NCBI RefSeq assembly: GCF_006716345.1
Contig: NZ_VFOX01000002.1
Coordinates: forward strand, 1,185,795 to 1,249,794
DNA: 64,000 nucleotides
Source: Microbacterium saperdae
GTDB taxonomy: Bacteria > Actinomycetota > Actinomycetes > Actinomycetales > Microbacteriaceae
Direction of reading: 5' to 3'
In this document: piece after piece, positions 25,009 to 33,433 of the stretch
Layout of the letters: every line of letters begins with the position of its first letter
Numbering within the stretch: position 1 is the first letter of the stretch
Made by a program: the position numbers and the translations under genes
Notes under the pieces: generated by a model
Seen by the model: only the letters and a program-made list of their open reading frames with translations
What the model was told of the DNA's origin: nothing
The model's database searches: none

Positions 25009-25992
25009 ATGTTCGACCTCAACGTGATCTCGCCGATCCTGCTGTGGACGGCGATCGCGGTCTACGCCGCCGCGTTCGTGGCCTACGCCTTCGACCTCGC
25101 GCGGCGATCGCAGTTGAGCGCCGACTCGCAGACGTTCGCCCAGGCCGAGCTCGTCGGCGCCGGCGTCGGCGCCCGCGGCACCGCTGCGTCGAAGACGGCG
25201 GCAGGTGCCACGGATGCTGCTCCGCAGCGGTTCGTGATGGCGCGCATCGGCACCTCATTGACGGTGCTCGCGTTCCTGTTCCACTTCGGCGCGACGCTCA
25301 CCCGCGGCATCGCGGCCGGTCGTGTCCCGTGGGCGAACCTGTACGAGTTCGCCATGATCGGCACGCTGCTCATCATCGCCGTCTACCTCATCGTGCTGGT
25401 CCGCGTCGATCTGCGGTTCCTCGGCACGTTCATCACGGGTCTCGTGGTGGTACTGCTCGGACTCGCGGCGACGAACTTCTACATCGACGTCTCGCCGCTC
25501 ATGGACCCCTTGAAGAGCGTGTGGCTGGTGATCCACGTCTTCGTGGCCTCGCTCGGCACGGCGTTCTTCGCTCTGGCGTTCGCGCTGTCGGTCATCCAGC
25601 TCATGCAGTCGCGCCGGGAGCGCCTCGTGTCCGAGGGCGCCGAGAAGACCGGCCCCGGCTTCCTGCGCACCTTCCCCGGATCCGAGCGGCTCGAGAGCAT
25701 GGCGTACCGCTTCACGATCATCGGGTTCATCCTCTGGACGTTCACGCTGATCGCCGGATCGATCTGGGCGTACTACGCGTGGAGCCGCTTCTGGGGCTTC
25801 GACGTCAAGGAGACCTGGACGTTCGTCATCTGGGTGCTCTATGCCGGATACATCCATGCGCGGGCGACCCGCGGATGGCGCGGGAACCCCTCGGCGTGGT
25901 TGGCGATCGTCGGCTTCGCGGCCGTCATGTTCAACTTCACGATCGTGAACGTCTTCTTCAAGGGATTGCACGCCTACTCCGGCCTGTCCTGA
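25009..25992 (+). CDS. cytochrome c biogenesis protein CcsA/CcsB (ResC)
   Basis: This 327-residue polytopic protein contains the haem-handling tryptophan-rich region SIWAYYAWSRFWGFDVKETWTF followed by VIWVLYAGYIHARATRGWRG, with conserved histidines in the flanking loops (VIHVFVAS and FLFHFGATLTRG). It is the haem exporter and ligase partner of ResB and acts in the cytoplasmic membrane. Its ATG lies 5 bases after resB. It closes the maturation cluster. Confidence 0.94.
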   Translation: MFDLNVISPILLWTAIAVYAAAFVAYAFDLARRSQLSADSQTFAQAELVGAGVGARGTAASKTAAGATDAAPQRFVMARIGTSLTVLAFLFHFGATLTRGIAAGRVPWANLYEFAMIGTLLIIAVYLIVLVRVDLRFLGTFITGLVVVLLGLAATNFYIDVSPLMDPLKSVWLVIHVFVASLGTAFFALAFALSVIQLMQSRRERLVSEGAEKTGPGFLRTFPGSERLESMAYRFTIIGFILWTFTLIAGSIWAYYAWSRFWGFDVKETWTFVIWVLYAGYIHARATRGWRGNPSAWLAIVGFAAVMFNFTIVNVFFKGLHAYSGLS

Positions 25993-26076
25993 CCTCGCCA
26001 CCGCAGAGGTTCTCCCCGCCGATACGCGGATGTATGCTCATCGCGGGGGAGGCACTGTGAACGGGAGGACTGATCC

Positions 26077-26712
26077 GTGACCATCGAGATCGGAATCATC
26101 GAAGACCATCCGGCGATGCTGCTCGGCACCGTCGCGATCCTCCACAAGAGCGACGACATCCGCGTCGTCGCCCATGGGACGACGGCGGCGGCGGTGGTGC
26201 GCCACGGAGGTCCGTTGCACGTGGTGCTCCTCGACCTGTCGCTCGCCGACGGCACCGGCCCCGCCGAGAACATCCAGGCGCTGGCGCCGCTGGGCGCACC
26301 GATCATCGCCTACACCTCGGGGGAGCGTCCGCATCTGATCCGAGAGGCGGCCCGCGCCGGGGCGTCGGGAATGATCCGCAAGTCCGACCGGATCGACCTG
26401 ATCGCCGAGGCGGTGCGCCGCGCAGCCCGCGGCGAGATCGTCGCCAGCGCCGATTGGGCGGCCGCCCTCGAGTCCGATCGCGAGTTCGTGTCGGCACAGC
26501 TGAGCCCGCGCGAAGCGGAGGTCCTGTCGCTGTACGCCTCGGGTGAGACCGCGAAACAGGTCGCGCAGCTGCTGTATCTGTCGCCGGAGACGATCATCGA
26601 TCACGTACGCCGGATCCGCGCCAAGTACGCCGCGGTCGATCGGGCGGCACCCACCAAGGTCGATCTCTTCCGCCGTGCGGTCGAAGACGGCCTGGTGGCA
26701 CCCGAGCGCTGA
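26077..26712 (+). CDS. orphan LuxR-family response regulator
   Basis: This 211-residue protein has a receiver domain with acidic pocket (IGIIEDHPAML), phosphoacceptor Asp in VVLLDLSLADG, and conserved Thr and Lys (IIAYTSGE, GMIRKSDR). A LuxR/GerE helix-turn-helix follows (LSPREAEVLSLYASGETAKQ, LYLSPETIIDHVRRIRAKY). No histidine kinase is adjacent. TATGCT at 26033-26038 is a candidate -10, and GGGAGGAC provides a Shine-Dalgarno for the GTG start. It belongs to the NarL/FixJ class. Confidence 0.9.
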   Translation: MTIEIGIIEDHPAMLLGTVAILHKSDDIRVVAHGTTAAAVVRHGGPLHVVLLDLSLADGTGPAENIQALAPLGAPIIAYTSGERPHLIREAARAGASGMIRKSDRIDLIAEAVRRAARGEIVASADWAAALESDREFVSAQLSPREAEVLSLYASGETAKQVAQLLYLSPETIIDHVRRIRAKYAAVDRAAPTKVDLFRRAVEDGLVAPER

Positions 26713-26738
26713 GCACGGTCTCGTGCGGGGCGCTCAGC
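26708..26738. terminator. imperfect hairpin between convergent genes
   Basis: GCTGA (26708-26712) pairs with TCAGC (26734-26738), and GCAC (26713-26716) pairs with GTGC (26723-26726) with a one-sided bulge. It spans the gap between the response-regulator stop and the stop of the SLC13 gene. It is a weak terminator candidate. Confidence 0.3.
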
Positions 26739-28302
26739 CGCTGAACGGCCAGATCAACGGCACGTAGAAGACCGCGACCGCGAAGAACAGCAGCATGAGC
26801 GGTAGACCGAGTCGCGCGTAGTCGCCGAACCGGTAGCCTCCGGGCTCCATCACCAGGAGATTGGCCGGAGTCGCCACCGGCGTGAGGAACGCGGCGGCAC
26901 CGGCGACGGTCAGTGCCATCAGGAACGGGAGCACCGAGGCATCCATCGCGCTCGCGAGAGCGACCGCGACCGGCGCCACGATCAGCACGGTGGCGGTGTT
27001 GCTGATGAGCTGGCCCAGCACGAGCGTGATCAGCACGATGACCGCGACGGCGGCCTGAGGTCCGGTGTCTCCCAGCCAGGTGCGCAGGGTCTCGGCGATC
27101 AACGTCGCCGCACCTGTCTCTTGGAAGGCCGTCGACAGCGGGATCATTCCGGCGACGAGGATCACCGTGGTCCAGGAGATCGCGCGGTAGGCGCGCGCGA
27201 TCGGCACCACCCCGGTCAGGATCAGTGCACCGGCGGCGAGGAGTCCGGCGATCGCGGCGGGCACGATGCCGGTGGCGAGCAGGACGATCATGGCGAGCAC
27301 GATGACGGACGTGCGCTTCGCACCCGCACCGAGCGGAACGGACCGCCGCAGCGTGAGCGGCGCATCGACGACCAGGACCTCGTCTCGCTGGGCGGTGTGG
27401 CGCTGCAGGTCGTCCCAGGAGCCGTCGAGCAGCAGCGCATCTCCCGCGCGGAGCCTGTCGCCGGCGCTGGCGAGAGGCTCGCCGCCACGGCGCACGCCGA
27501 GCACCACGAGATCACCGCTCGGAGTGCACATGCCGGCGAAGACATGGAGTCCGATCAGGGAGGAACGCGGGGGCACGACCACCTCTGCGACGCCCCGTGC
27601 CGCCGACATCAGCGGGCGGTCGGTGGTGATCTCGTAGTCCGCCCTCAGCGTGCGGGCGAGCTTCTCGAGGTCGACCGGTGCGGAGGCCGCAGCTCTCGAA
27701 GGGAGCAGTCGAGACCCGAAGAGCAGGATGATGGCCAGCGTGCCGACCACCAGCGGCAGCCCGACCAGTGCGAACTCGAAGAAGCCGAAGGCGCGTCCTC
27801 CGTTGTCGGCGGACACCTCAGAGACGATGATGTTCACGGGCGTGCCGGTGAGCGCGAGCATCGACCCGGCGTGTGCCGAGAAGGCGAGCGGCATCAGCAT
27901 CTGCGACGGGGCGATGCCCGCGCGGGCCGCGACCACGACGACCAGGGGCAGCAGCGCCGCGACCGCCCCGTTCACGCTGATGACGGCCGTGAGGACGGCC
28001 GTGAGCAGACCGATCGTGATCAGCAGGCGCCGCCGGTTCGTGCCGGTACGTTCGATGACCTCCTGCCCAGCCCAGGCGACGATGCCGGTCGATTCCAGCG
28101 CTTCGCTCACCACGAACAGGGCGGCGATGAAGAGGACCGTGGGGTTGCCGAATCCGGCCAGCGCGCTGTGCAGATCGAGAACACCGAAGAGGTAGAGGGC
28201 GACGGACACCCCCACGGCGACGACGCCGAGGGGGATGCGATTCGACACGAACGCGATCACCGCGCACAGCAGAATGATGAGCGTCGTCACGATCGGGTCC
28301 AT
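26734..28302 (-). CDS. SLC13/DASS-type anion permease with RCK_C domain
   Basis: The protein is about 522 residues long, with roughly eleven membrane segments of the citrate/SLC13 permease family (ArsB/NhaD fold). The two hairpin-loop regions are visible as AHAGSMLALTGTPVNIIVSE and VAGAAAFLTPVATPANLLVMEP. A cytoplasmic RCK_C (TrkA-C) domain lies in the middle (VVVPPRSSLIGLHVFAG, GDLVVLGVRRGGEPLASAGD), as in SAC1/YfbS-like proteins. The ATG at 28302 is preferred because TATGGT (28315-28310) lies 7 bases upstream; an ATG at 28314 is also possible. Substrate may be a divalent anion. Confidence 0.88.
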   Translation of the reverse strand: MDPIVTTLIILLCAVIAFVSNRIPLGVVAVGVSVALYLFGVLDLHSALAGFGNPTVLFIAALFVVSEALESTGIVAWAGQEVIERTGTNRRRLLITIGLLTAVLTAVISVNGAVAALLPLVVVVAARAGIAPSQMLMPLAFSAHAGSMLALTGTPVNIIVSEVSADNGGRAFGFFEFALVGLPLVVGTLAIILLFGSRLLPSRAAASAPVDLEKLARTLRADYEITTDRPLMSAARGVAEVVVPPRSSLIGLHVFAGMCTPSGDLVVLGVRRGGEPLASAGDRLRAGDALLLDGSWDDLQRHTAQRDEVLVVDAPLTLRRSVPLGAGAKRTSVIVLAMIVLLATGIVPAAIAGLLAAGALILTGVVPIARAYRAISWTTVILVAGMIPLSTAFQETGAATLIAETLRTWLGDTGPQAAVAVIVLITLVLGQLISNTATVLIVAPVAVALASAMDASVLPFLMALTVAGAAAFLTPVATPANLLVMEPGGYRFGDYARLGLPLMLLFFAVAVFYVPLIWPFSG

Positions 28303-28338
28303 AGGGCTGACCATAAACGGCGCTGCGCAGCCCGGCAT

Positions 28339-28354
28339 CCCCCAATTCTGGGGG
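28339..28354. promoter_or_regulatory. palindrome midway between divergent transporter promoters
   Basis: CCCCCA-ATTC-TGGGGG forms a perfect 6-bp inverted repeat. It lies between the -10-like elements of the SLC13 gene (TATGGT, minus strand) and the AbgT gene (CAGGAT, 28378-28383), near where both -35 regions would fall. A shared regulator site is possible. Confidence 0.4.
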
Positions 28355-28389
28355 GGTCATGCTCGGGTCACTCACGCCAGGATGGGATC

Positions 28390-30051
28390 ATGCCTGCCGA
28401 GAAGGAACTGAGCACCCCGAGTGCCGACAGCAAGGGGTTCCTGAACTGGATCGAGAAGGTCGGCAACAAGGTGCCCGACCCCACGATCATGTTCGTGTAC
28501 CTGATCGGACTGATCGCCGTCCTCTCCGCGATCCTTTCGTGGGTCGGGGTGTCGGTGACCGACGAAGTGGTCACTCCCGTGCCGCGGGACGAGTTCTCGC
28601 AGATCAACGAGCATCTCGGCGGCACATGGAGCATCTACGACTCGGTCACCGGCGAGCCGGCCGAGGTCCCCGACTACATCGTCGAGGAGCGCACCTTCGA
28701 CGTGCGCAACCTGCTCTCGGTCGACGGCGTCCGCTTCTTCTTCACCTCGTTCGTCGACAACTTCGCCGGCTTCGGGGTGGTGGCAGTGGTGCTGATCGCG
28801 ATGGCGGGCGTCGGCGTCGCCGAGCACGCCGGGCTGATGGGGGCGCTGATCCGTCGCGTCGTCAAGGTCGCGCCGCGCCGCTGGCTGGCCTTCATCCTGA
28901 TCTTCGTCGGGGTGCTGTCCTCGGTCGCGACGGATGCCGGATATCTCATCCTCGTGCCGCTCGCCGCGGCCGCGTTCCTCACCGTCGGGCGGAATCCGCT
29001 CGCCGGGCTCGCCGCCGCGTTCGCCGGTGTCGGGGCGGCCTTCGGGGCGAACCTGCTGATCACGCCGAGCGACAGCATGCTCACCGAGATCACGAACGAG
29101 GTGCTCACCTCCGCCGGGATGGAGCCGATCGAGGTCACCCAGAACTTCTACTTCGGGATCGTCTCGTCGATCCTCCTCGCCGTCGTCGCCCTTCTGGTCA
29201 CGGTGTTCATCACGGAGAAGCGGCTGGGTGCATACGACCGCAGCGGACTCACGATCGCGGACGAGACGGAGAACATCGACCACGACGCCGAGGCGCGCGG
29301 CCTGCGGTTCTCGTTCTGGGCGCTGCTGGGGTACGTCGCCCTGATCGCGTTGCTCACGGCTCCTCCCGGTGCACCGCTGCGCGATCCCGAGACCGGGGCC
29401 ATCATCGGGACCACGCCGTTCATGGCGAGCCTGGTGTTCATCATCTCGCTGGCGTTCCTGGTGTGTGGTCTCGCCTACGGCGCGGGAGCACGCACGCTGC
29501 GTGGGGGCTCCGCCGCCGTCGGAGCGATCGCCAAGACGTTCGCGAGCCTGGGCGGGCTGCTGGTGATGTTCCTGATGATCGCCCAGTTCATCGCCCTGTT
29601 CAACTGGACGAACCTGCCGACGGTGGCGGCCGTGTCCGCTGCCGAGCTGCTGCAGCAGGCGAACGTGCCGGCGATCGTGCTGCTGCTCGCCTTCATCGTG
29701 GTGATCGTGATCCTCGACTTCATCCTCCCCGGGCTGGTTCCCAAGTGGGTGATCTTCGCACCGGTGTTCATCCCGATCTTCGCCTCGCTCGATGTGGCAC
29801 CGCAGACGCTGCTCGCCGCCTACCGGGTCGGTGATTCGCCGGTCAACGTGCTGACCCCGCTCATGGTCTATCTGCCGTTCATGGTCACCGTCGCGCAGCG
29901 CTACAAGAAGGATGCAGGAATCGGCACGATCATCGCCCTGATGATCCCGTATGCGATGTGGATGCTGATCTCGTGGGTCGCTCTGTACGTGGTGTGGTTC
30001 CTCCTCGGCATCCCCTGGGGTCCCGGCTCTCCGGTCGACATGGTCGGCTGA
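28390..30051 (+). CDS. AbgT-family transporter
   Basis: This 553-residue membrane protein matches AbgT: FLNWIEKVGNKVPDPTIMFVYLIG at the start, then AGVGVAEHAGLMGALIRRVV, GVGAAFGANLLITPSDSMLTE in the first hairpin, and PGLVPKWVIFAPVFIPIFA with GDSPVNVLTPLMVYLPF in the second half. E. coli AbgT imports p-aminobenzoyl-glutamate, while other members export sulfonamides. CAGGAT lies 6 bases before the ATG, a leaderless-type start. An aminopeptidase gene follows 68 bases downstream. Confidence 0.93.
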   Translation: MPAEKELSTPSADSKGFLNWIEKVGNKVPDPTIMFVYLIGLIAVLSAILSWVGVSVTDEVVTPVPRDEFSQINEHLGGTWSIYDSVTGEPAEVPDYIVEERTFDVRNLLSVDGVRFFFTSFVDNFAGFGVVAVVLIAMAGVGVAEHAGLMGALIRRVVKVAPRRWLAFILIFVGVLSSVATDAGYLILVPLAAAAFLTVGRNPLAGLAAAFAGVGAAFGANLLITPSDSMLTEITNEVLTSAGMEPIEVTQNFYFGIVSSILLAVVALLVTVFITEKRLGAYDRSGLTIADETENIDHDAEARGLRFSFWALLGYVALIALLTAPPGAPLRDPETGAIIGTTPFMASLVFIISLAFLVCGLAYGAGARTLRGGSAAVGAIAKTFASLGGLLVMFLMIAQFIALFNWTNLPTVAAVSAAELLQQANVPAIVLLLAFIVVIVILDFILPGLVPKWVIFAPVFIPIFASLDVAPQTLLAAYRVGDSPVNVLTPLMVYLPFMVTVAQRYKKDAGIGTIIALMIPYAMWMLISWVALYVVWFLLGIPWGPGSPVDMVG

Positions 30052-30063
30052 CGCGTCACCTCC

Positions 30064-30087
30064 CCCCGTCGCCGATGCAGCACGGGG
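30064..30087 (+). terminator. weak hairpin between AbgT and aminopeptidase genes
   Basis: CCCCGT (30064-30069) and ACGGGG (30082-30087) form a 6-bp stem with a 12-base loop. It may attenuate rather than end transcription, since the next gene has the same orientation and lies 33 bases further on. Confidence 0.3.
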
Positions 30088-30119
30088 CTTCCCGACATCC
30101 GCACCGAAGGAACAGACCC

Positions 30120-31631
30120 ATGGACCGTAGACCGAACAAGATCATCCCCGCCGACCTGGCCACGGTGCCGGGGCTCGATGCGCTCGAGGCCGCGCGCATC
30201 GAGGTCGGCGCCATCCCCTCCGATGCGCAGGCGATCGGTGTCGGGGTCTACACGGACGGCGACGTGCCAGGCGAGGTCGGGTTCGACCGCGCCGCGCTCG
30301 AGCAGGCAGGTTTCACGGCGAAGCCCGGCAGCGTGCTGAACGTGCCCCGCGCCGGTCGGCCCGATCTCGTCGTGATCGGTCTCGGCGCCCAGGACGACCT
30401 CACCGCCGATGTGCTGCGCGATGCCGCGGCGGTGCTCATGCGCGGTGCCGCCCGCCGTGAGCGGGTGGGGCTGCGGATCGATGACCTCGCGGGCGTCGAG
30501 GTCGAGGTCGCCACACGGGCGCTCGCCGAGGGTGCGCTGCTCGCCCGCTACCGCTACACGGTGCTGAACAGTGCGTCGACGCATATCGCCCTGAAGGCGC
30601 TCACCCTCGACATCCCGGGGTATGGCGATGTCGATCAGCCGATCACCCAGGCGTTCGTCGGAGCCCGAGCGGCAGTGGTGGCTCGCGACCTCGCCAACAC
30701 TCCTCCCGGCCACCTCACAGCGGTCAACATGGGCGAGATCGCCGAGTCGCTGGGGGAGCGCTTCGGCTTCGCCGTGGAACTGTTCGACAAGGAAGCGCTG
30801 ATCGCGCTCGGCTGCGGCGGACTCCTGGGCGTCAACCAGGGTTCGACCGAAGAGCCGCGCATGATCAAGCTCACCTACACGCCGTCGGGGGAGAGCAGCG
30901 GGCACCTCGGACTGGTCGGCAAGGGCATCATGTATGACTCGGGCGGCATCAGTCTCAAGCCGAGCGACCCGATGCATCTGCTGATGAAGATGGACATGGG
31001 CGGTGCGGCCGCAGTGCTCGGCGCATTCACCGGCCTGCGCGACGCCGGTACGACAGCGACCGTCTCCGGTTGGCTGATGTGCACCGACAACATGCCCTCC
31101 GGAACCTCCTACAAGCTCGGCGACGTGCTCACCGCCCGCGGCGGGACGACCATCGAGGTGAAGAACACCGACGCCGAAGGGCGCCTCGTGATGAGTGACG
31201 CGCTCGTGCTCGCGAACGAGGACGGCGTCGACGCCATCGTCGACATCGCCACGCTCACCGGCGCGGCGCTGGTCTCTCTCGGATCCGCGCGAGCCCCTGT
31301 CTTCGGCAACGATCAGCGCACGGTCGATCTCGTCACCGCAGCGGCCGCCACGGTCGACGAGCAGGTGTGGCAGCTGCCTCTGGAGAGGAAGTACCGTCCG
31401 CAGCTCGACTCGGAGATCGCCGACATCGCGAACCTCGGCGGCCCGTTCGCGGGTGCGACGACGGCGGCCCTCTTCCTGGAGCACTTCGTCGGGAAGACGC
31501 CCTGGGCGCATCTCGACATCGCCGGGACCATGCAGACCGAGAAGGACGACGCCTGGCGCACCGCCGGAGCGACCGGGTTCGGAGCCCGCATCCTGCTCGA
31601 GGTCGCACGCGGGTTCGCCCCCGCATCCTGA
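30120..31631 (+). CDS. leucyl aminopeptidase, M17 family
   Basis: This 503-residue peptidase has the M17 N-terminal macro-like domain and a C-terminal catalytic domain with the family signature NTDAEGRLVMSDALVLA (from residue 349) and the catalytic lysine in GKGIMYDSGGISLK (Lys at residue 268). It is a cytosolic two-metal hexameric enzyme that removes N-terminal residues from peptides. AAGGAA provides the Shine-Dalgarno before the ATG. Length and motifs are complete. It follows the AbgT gene and may process an imported aminoacyl compound, but that is only inferred. Confidence 0.95.
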   Translation: MDRRPNKIIPADLATVPGLDALEAARIEVGAIPSDAQAIGVGVYTDGDVPGEVGFDRAALEQAGFTAKPGSVLNVPRAGRPDLVVIGLGAQDDLTADVLRDAAAVLMRGAARRERVGLRIDDLAGVEVEVATRALAEGALLARYRYTVLNSASTHIALKALTLDIPGYGDVDQPITQAFVGARAAVVARDLANTPPGHLTAVNMGEIAESLGERFGFAVELFDKEALIALGCGGLLGVNQGSTEEPRMIKLTYTPSGESSGHLGLVGKGIMYDSGGISLKPSDPMHLLMKMDMGGAAAVLGAFTGLRDAGTTATVSGWLMCTDNMPSGTSYKLGDVLTARGGTTIEVKNTDAEGRLVMSDALVLANEDGVDAIVDIATLTGAALVSLGSARAPVFGNDQRTVDLVTAAAATVDEQVWQLPLERKYRPQLDSEIADIANLGGPFAGATTAALFLEHFVGKTPWAHLDIAGTMQTEKDDAWRTAGATGFGARILLEVARGFAPAS

Positions 31632-31656
31632 AACCCATCACAGAACGAGGAGTGCC

Positions 31657-32073
31657 ATGGCTTCATGGACGTATGTCGGACCGCTCAACTTCGCGGTGTT
31701 CGCTGTTCCCTTCGGCGTCGACCTCACGGTCGTCATCAAGGAGTTGGAGACGCTCCAGCGGGCGCATTCGATCGAAGTGCTCGACATCGAGCTGATCGCC
31801 GGAACGGCGGATGGCGGTGTGCGACGGGAGACATTCGAGAACGCCTCCGCTGACGCGGCCGAGACGGATCTGCTCGATGACGACGACCTCGCGGAGATCG
31901 GTCGAGAGCTCGCCGCCGGGGAACGTGCACTGGTGGTGGTCTACGAAGACCGCAGCCTCGCCGGGGTCGCCGGACTGGTCGGTGGCCTCGGCGGCCGCAA
32001 CATCTGGTCGGGCGGGATCGACGCCGCCGATCTCGACGACGAGTCCGCACCGCAGGAAGGGGCAGGAGCATGA
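31657..32073 (+). CDS. DUF6325 family protein
   Basis: This 138-residue soluble protein matches the DUF6325 pattern: LNFAVFAVPFGVDLTVVIKEL, SIEVLDIELIAGTADG, an acidic centre DLLDDDDLAEIGRELAAGER, and ALVVVYEDRSLAGVA. Members usually sit next to SHOCT-domain genes, as here, and are thought to relate to envelope or membrane stress, but no function is established. The ATG has a GAGGAGTG Shine-Dalgarno. Its stop overlaps the start of the next gene (ATGA). Confidence 0.8.
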   Translation: MASWTYVGPLNFAVFAVPFGVDLTVVIKELETLQRAHSIEVLDIELIAGTADGGVRRETFENASADAAETDLLDDDDLAEIGRELAAGERALVVVYEDRSLAGVAGLVGGLGGRNIWSGGIDAADLDDESAPQEGAGA

Positions 32074-32347
32074 GCCTGTTGAGAACGGCCGCGCGCGCTT
32101 CCGTGGCCACACGCGTCGTGGGCAACGTACAGCGCCGCCAGCGCCAGCAGTGGGCGGCGCAGGACGCCGCGCAGGCGGCGGCATCGGTTGCCCCGGCCCC
32201 GCCCGCCGCGCCTGCGAGGGGGGCAGCCCGGCGGTCGATACGCAGCAGCTGATCGGCCAGCTCCAGCAGCTCGGGCAGCTGCGGGATGCCGGTGTGCTGA
32301 CCGAGGCCGAGTTCACGACCCAGAAGCAGCGTCTTCTCGGGTCCTGA
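32070..32347 (+). pseudogene. SHOCT-domain protein, frameshifted in a G6 run
   Basis: The frame opening at 32070 (MSLLRTAARASVATRVVGNV, then a Gln/Ala/Pro-rich linker) ends prematurely at 32252. The expected C-terminal SHOCT domain (QLIGQLQQLGQLRDAGVLTE, AEFTTQKQRLLGS) continues in the -1 frame to 32347 and has no start of its own. The switch fits the homopolymer GGGGGG at 32218-32223: one extra G would restore a single protein of about 92 residues. It may be a real mutation, a sequencing error or a programmed -1 frameshift. The overlap with DUF6325 is typical of the intact pair. Confidence 0.75.
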
Positions 32348-32426
32348 CCGCGGCATCGTGAGACTCGGATGCCGTGATCGCGGCATCCGTCATCGAAGGC
32401 CGCTTCGGCGGCAAGGGAGTATCTGC

Positions 32427-32831
32427 ATGTCTTTCTGGTCAACCATCGTCGACGCCATCTGGTGGTTCCTCACGATCTTCGTGTTCGTCGCCTACCTGAT
32501 GGCGTTGTTCTCGATCATCAGTGACCTGTTCCGCGACCGCGCGCTCAACGGTTTCGCCAAGGCGGTGTGGCTGCTGTTCCTGGTGTTCCTGCCGTTCCTC
32601 ACCGCGCTGGTCTACCTGATCGCCCGCGGCAAGGGCATGGGTGAGCGCTCGGCGCAGCAGGCGGCCGCGGCACAGCACCAGGCCGAGGACTACGTGCGTT
32701 CGATCGCCGGCTCGGCGGCGACACCGACCGATGAGATCGAGCGGGCCAAGCGCCTGCTGGATGCGGGCGCCATCAGCGACACCGAGTTCTCCTCGCTGAA
32801 GCAGGCCGCCCTGGCTCGCGTCACGGCATGA
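32427..32831 (+). CDS. membrane protein with PLDc_N-like and SHOCT domains
   Basis: This 134-residue protein has two hydrophobic helices (WWFLTIFVFVAYLMALFSII and AVWLLFLVFLPFLTALVYLI) resembling the PLDc_N module, an acidic/Gln-rich linker, and a C-terminal SHOCT motif (DEIERAKRLLDAGAISDTEF, SSLKQAALARV). SHOCT domains are thought to mediate oligomerisation or membrane association of otherwise unrelated proteins. It follows the frameshifted SHOCT gene and probably belongs to the same operon. The ATG at 32427 has a GGGAGT Shine-Dalgarno-like site. Confidence 0.82.
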   Translation: MSFWSTIVDAIWWFLTIFVFVAYLMALFSIISDLFRDRALNGFAKAVWLLFLVFLPFLTALVYLIARGKGMGERSAQQAAAAQHQAEDYVRSIAGSAATPTDEIERAKRLLDAGAISDTEFSSLKQAALARVTA

Positions 32832-32859
32832 CCCGAGCATTCGACGAGGGATCGCGCCG

Positions 32860-33426
32860 ATGACGCACGATCCTTCTCCTGCGGTGCCGGGCGCCGCGGA
32901 GCCCCTGCCTCCGGGTGGCGGCGCCGCGGCGCCCGGCACCGCACGTCTCGGCACCTTCGCCACGTCAGCCGAGGGCATCTACGGCCTCATCATCGTGGCG
33001 GGCATGATCGTGGTCAGTCGCAACCTCACGGCGAGCTCCGGTGAGGCGCTGCTCTCGGTGATCGCGACCCTGCTGGTCTTCTTCGCGGCGCACGTCTACG
33101 CGGCGGCGGTGTCATGGATGGCGGACCATCCGGAGCGCGATGGCGGGATCGGTTCGGCGATCCGTCACGGCCTCCACGAATCGCTCGGCCTGCTGGGCCT
33201 GGCCGCGGTGCCCGTCCTGATCCTGTTCCTCGGCTTCGCCGGAGTGCTGCACGACGCATTCGCGGTGTGGATGGCACTCGGCGCCGACGTTCTCCTCCTG
33301 GCGATCGTGGGGTGGGTGATCGCCGGTACGCGCACCACGAGCGTGTGGGCGCGGTTGGGCGGAGCGCTGGTCACGGCATCGTTCGGCGGTATCCTGATCG
33401 CGCTCAAAGCCCTCATCCACCACTGA
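32860..33426 (+). CDS. uncharacterised four-helix membrane protein
   Basis: This 188-residue protein has a Pro/Gly/Ala-rich cytoplasmic N-terminus (first 30 residues), then four to five hydrophobic segments: GIYGLIIVAGMIVVS, VIATLLVFFAAHVYAAAVSW, GLLGLAAVPVLILFLGFAG and ALGADVLLLAIVGWVIAG. I do not recognise a named family. It lies between the SHOCT gene and the Abhydrolase_9 gene with short gaps on both sides, suggesting a common transcript. Confidence 0.75.
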   Translation: MTHDPSPAVPGAAEPLPPGGGAAAPGTARLGTFATSAEGIYGLIIVAGMIVVSRNLTASSGEALLSVIATLLVFFAAHVYAAAVSWMADHPERDGGIGSAIRHGLHESLGLLGLAAVPVLILFLGFAGVLHDAFAVWMALGADVLLLAIVGWVIAGTRTTSVWARLGGALVTASFGGILIALKALIHH

Positions 33427-33433
33427 CCGGAAC

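Noticed and set aside
27121-28389. A 420-residue N-terminal extension in frame with the AbgT gene
   Set aside because: It is antisense to the SLC13 gene and low in complexity. The AbgT fold and the start-codon signals begin at 28390.
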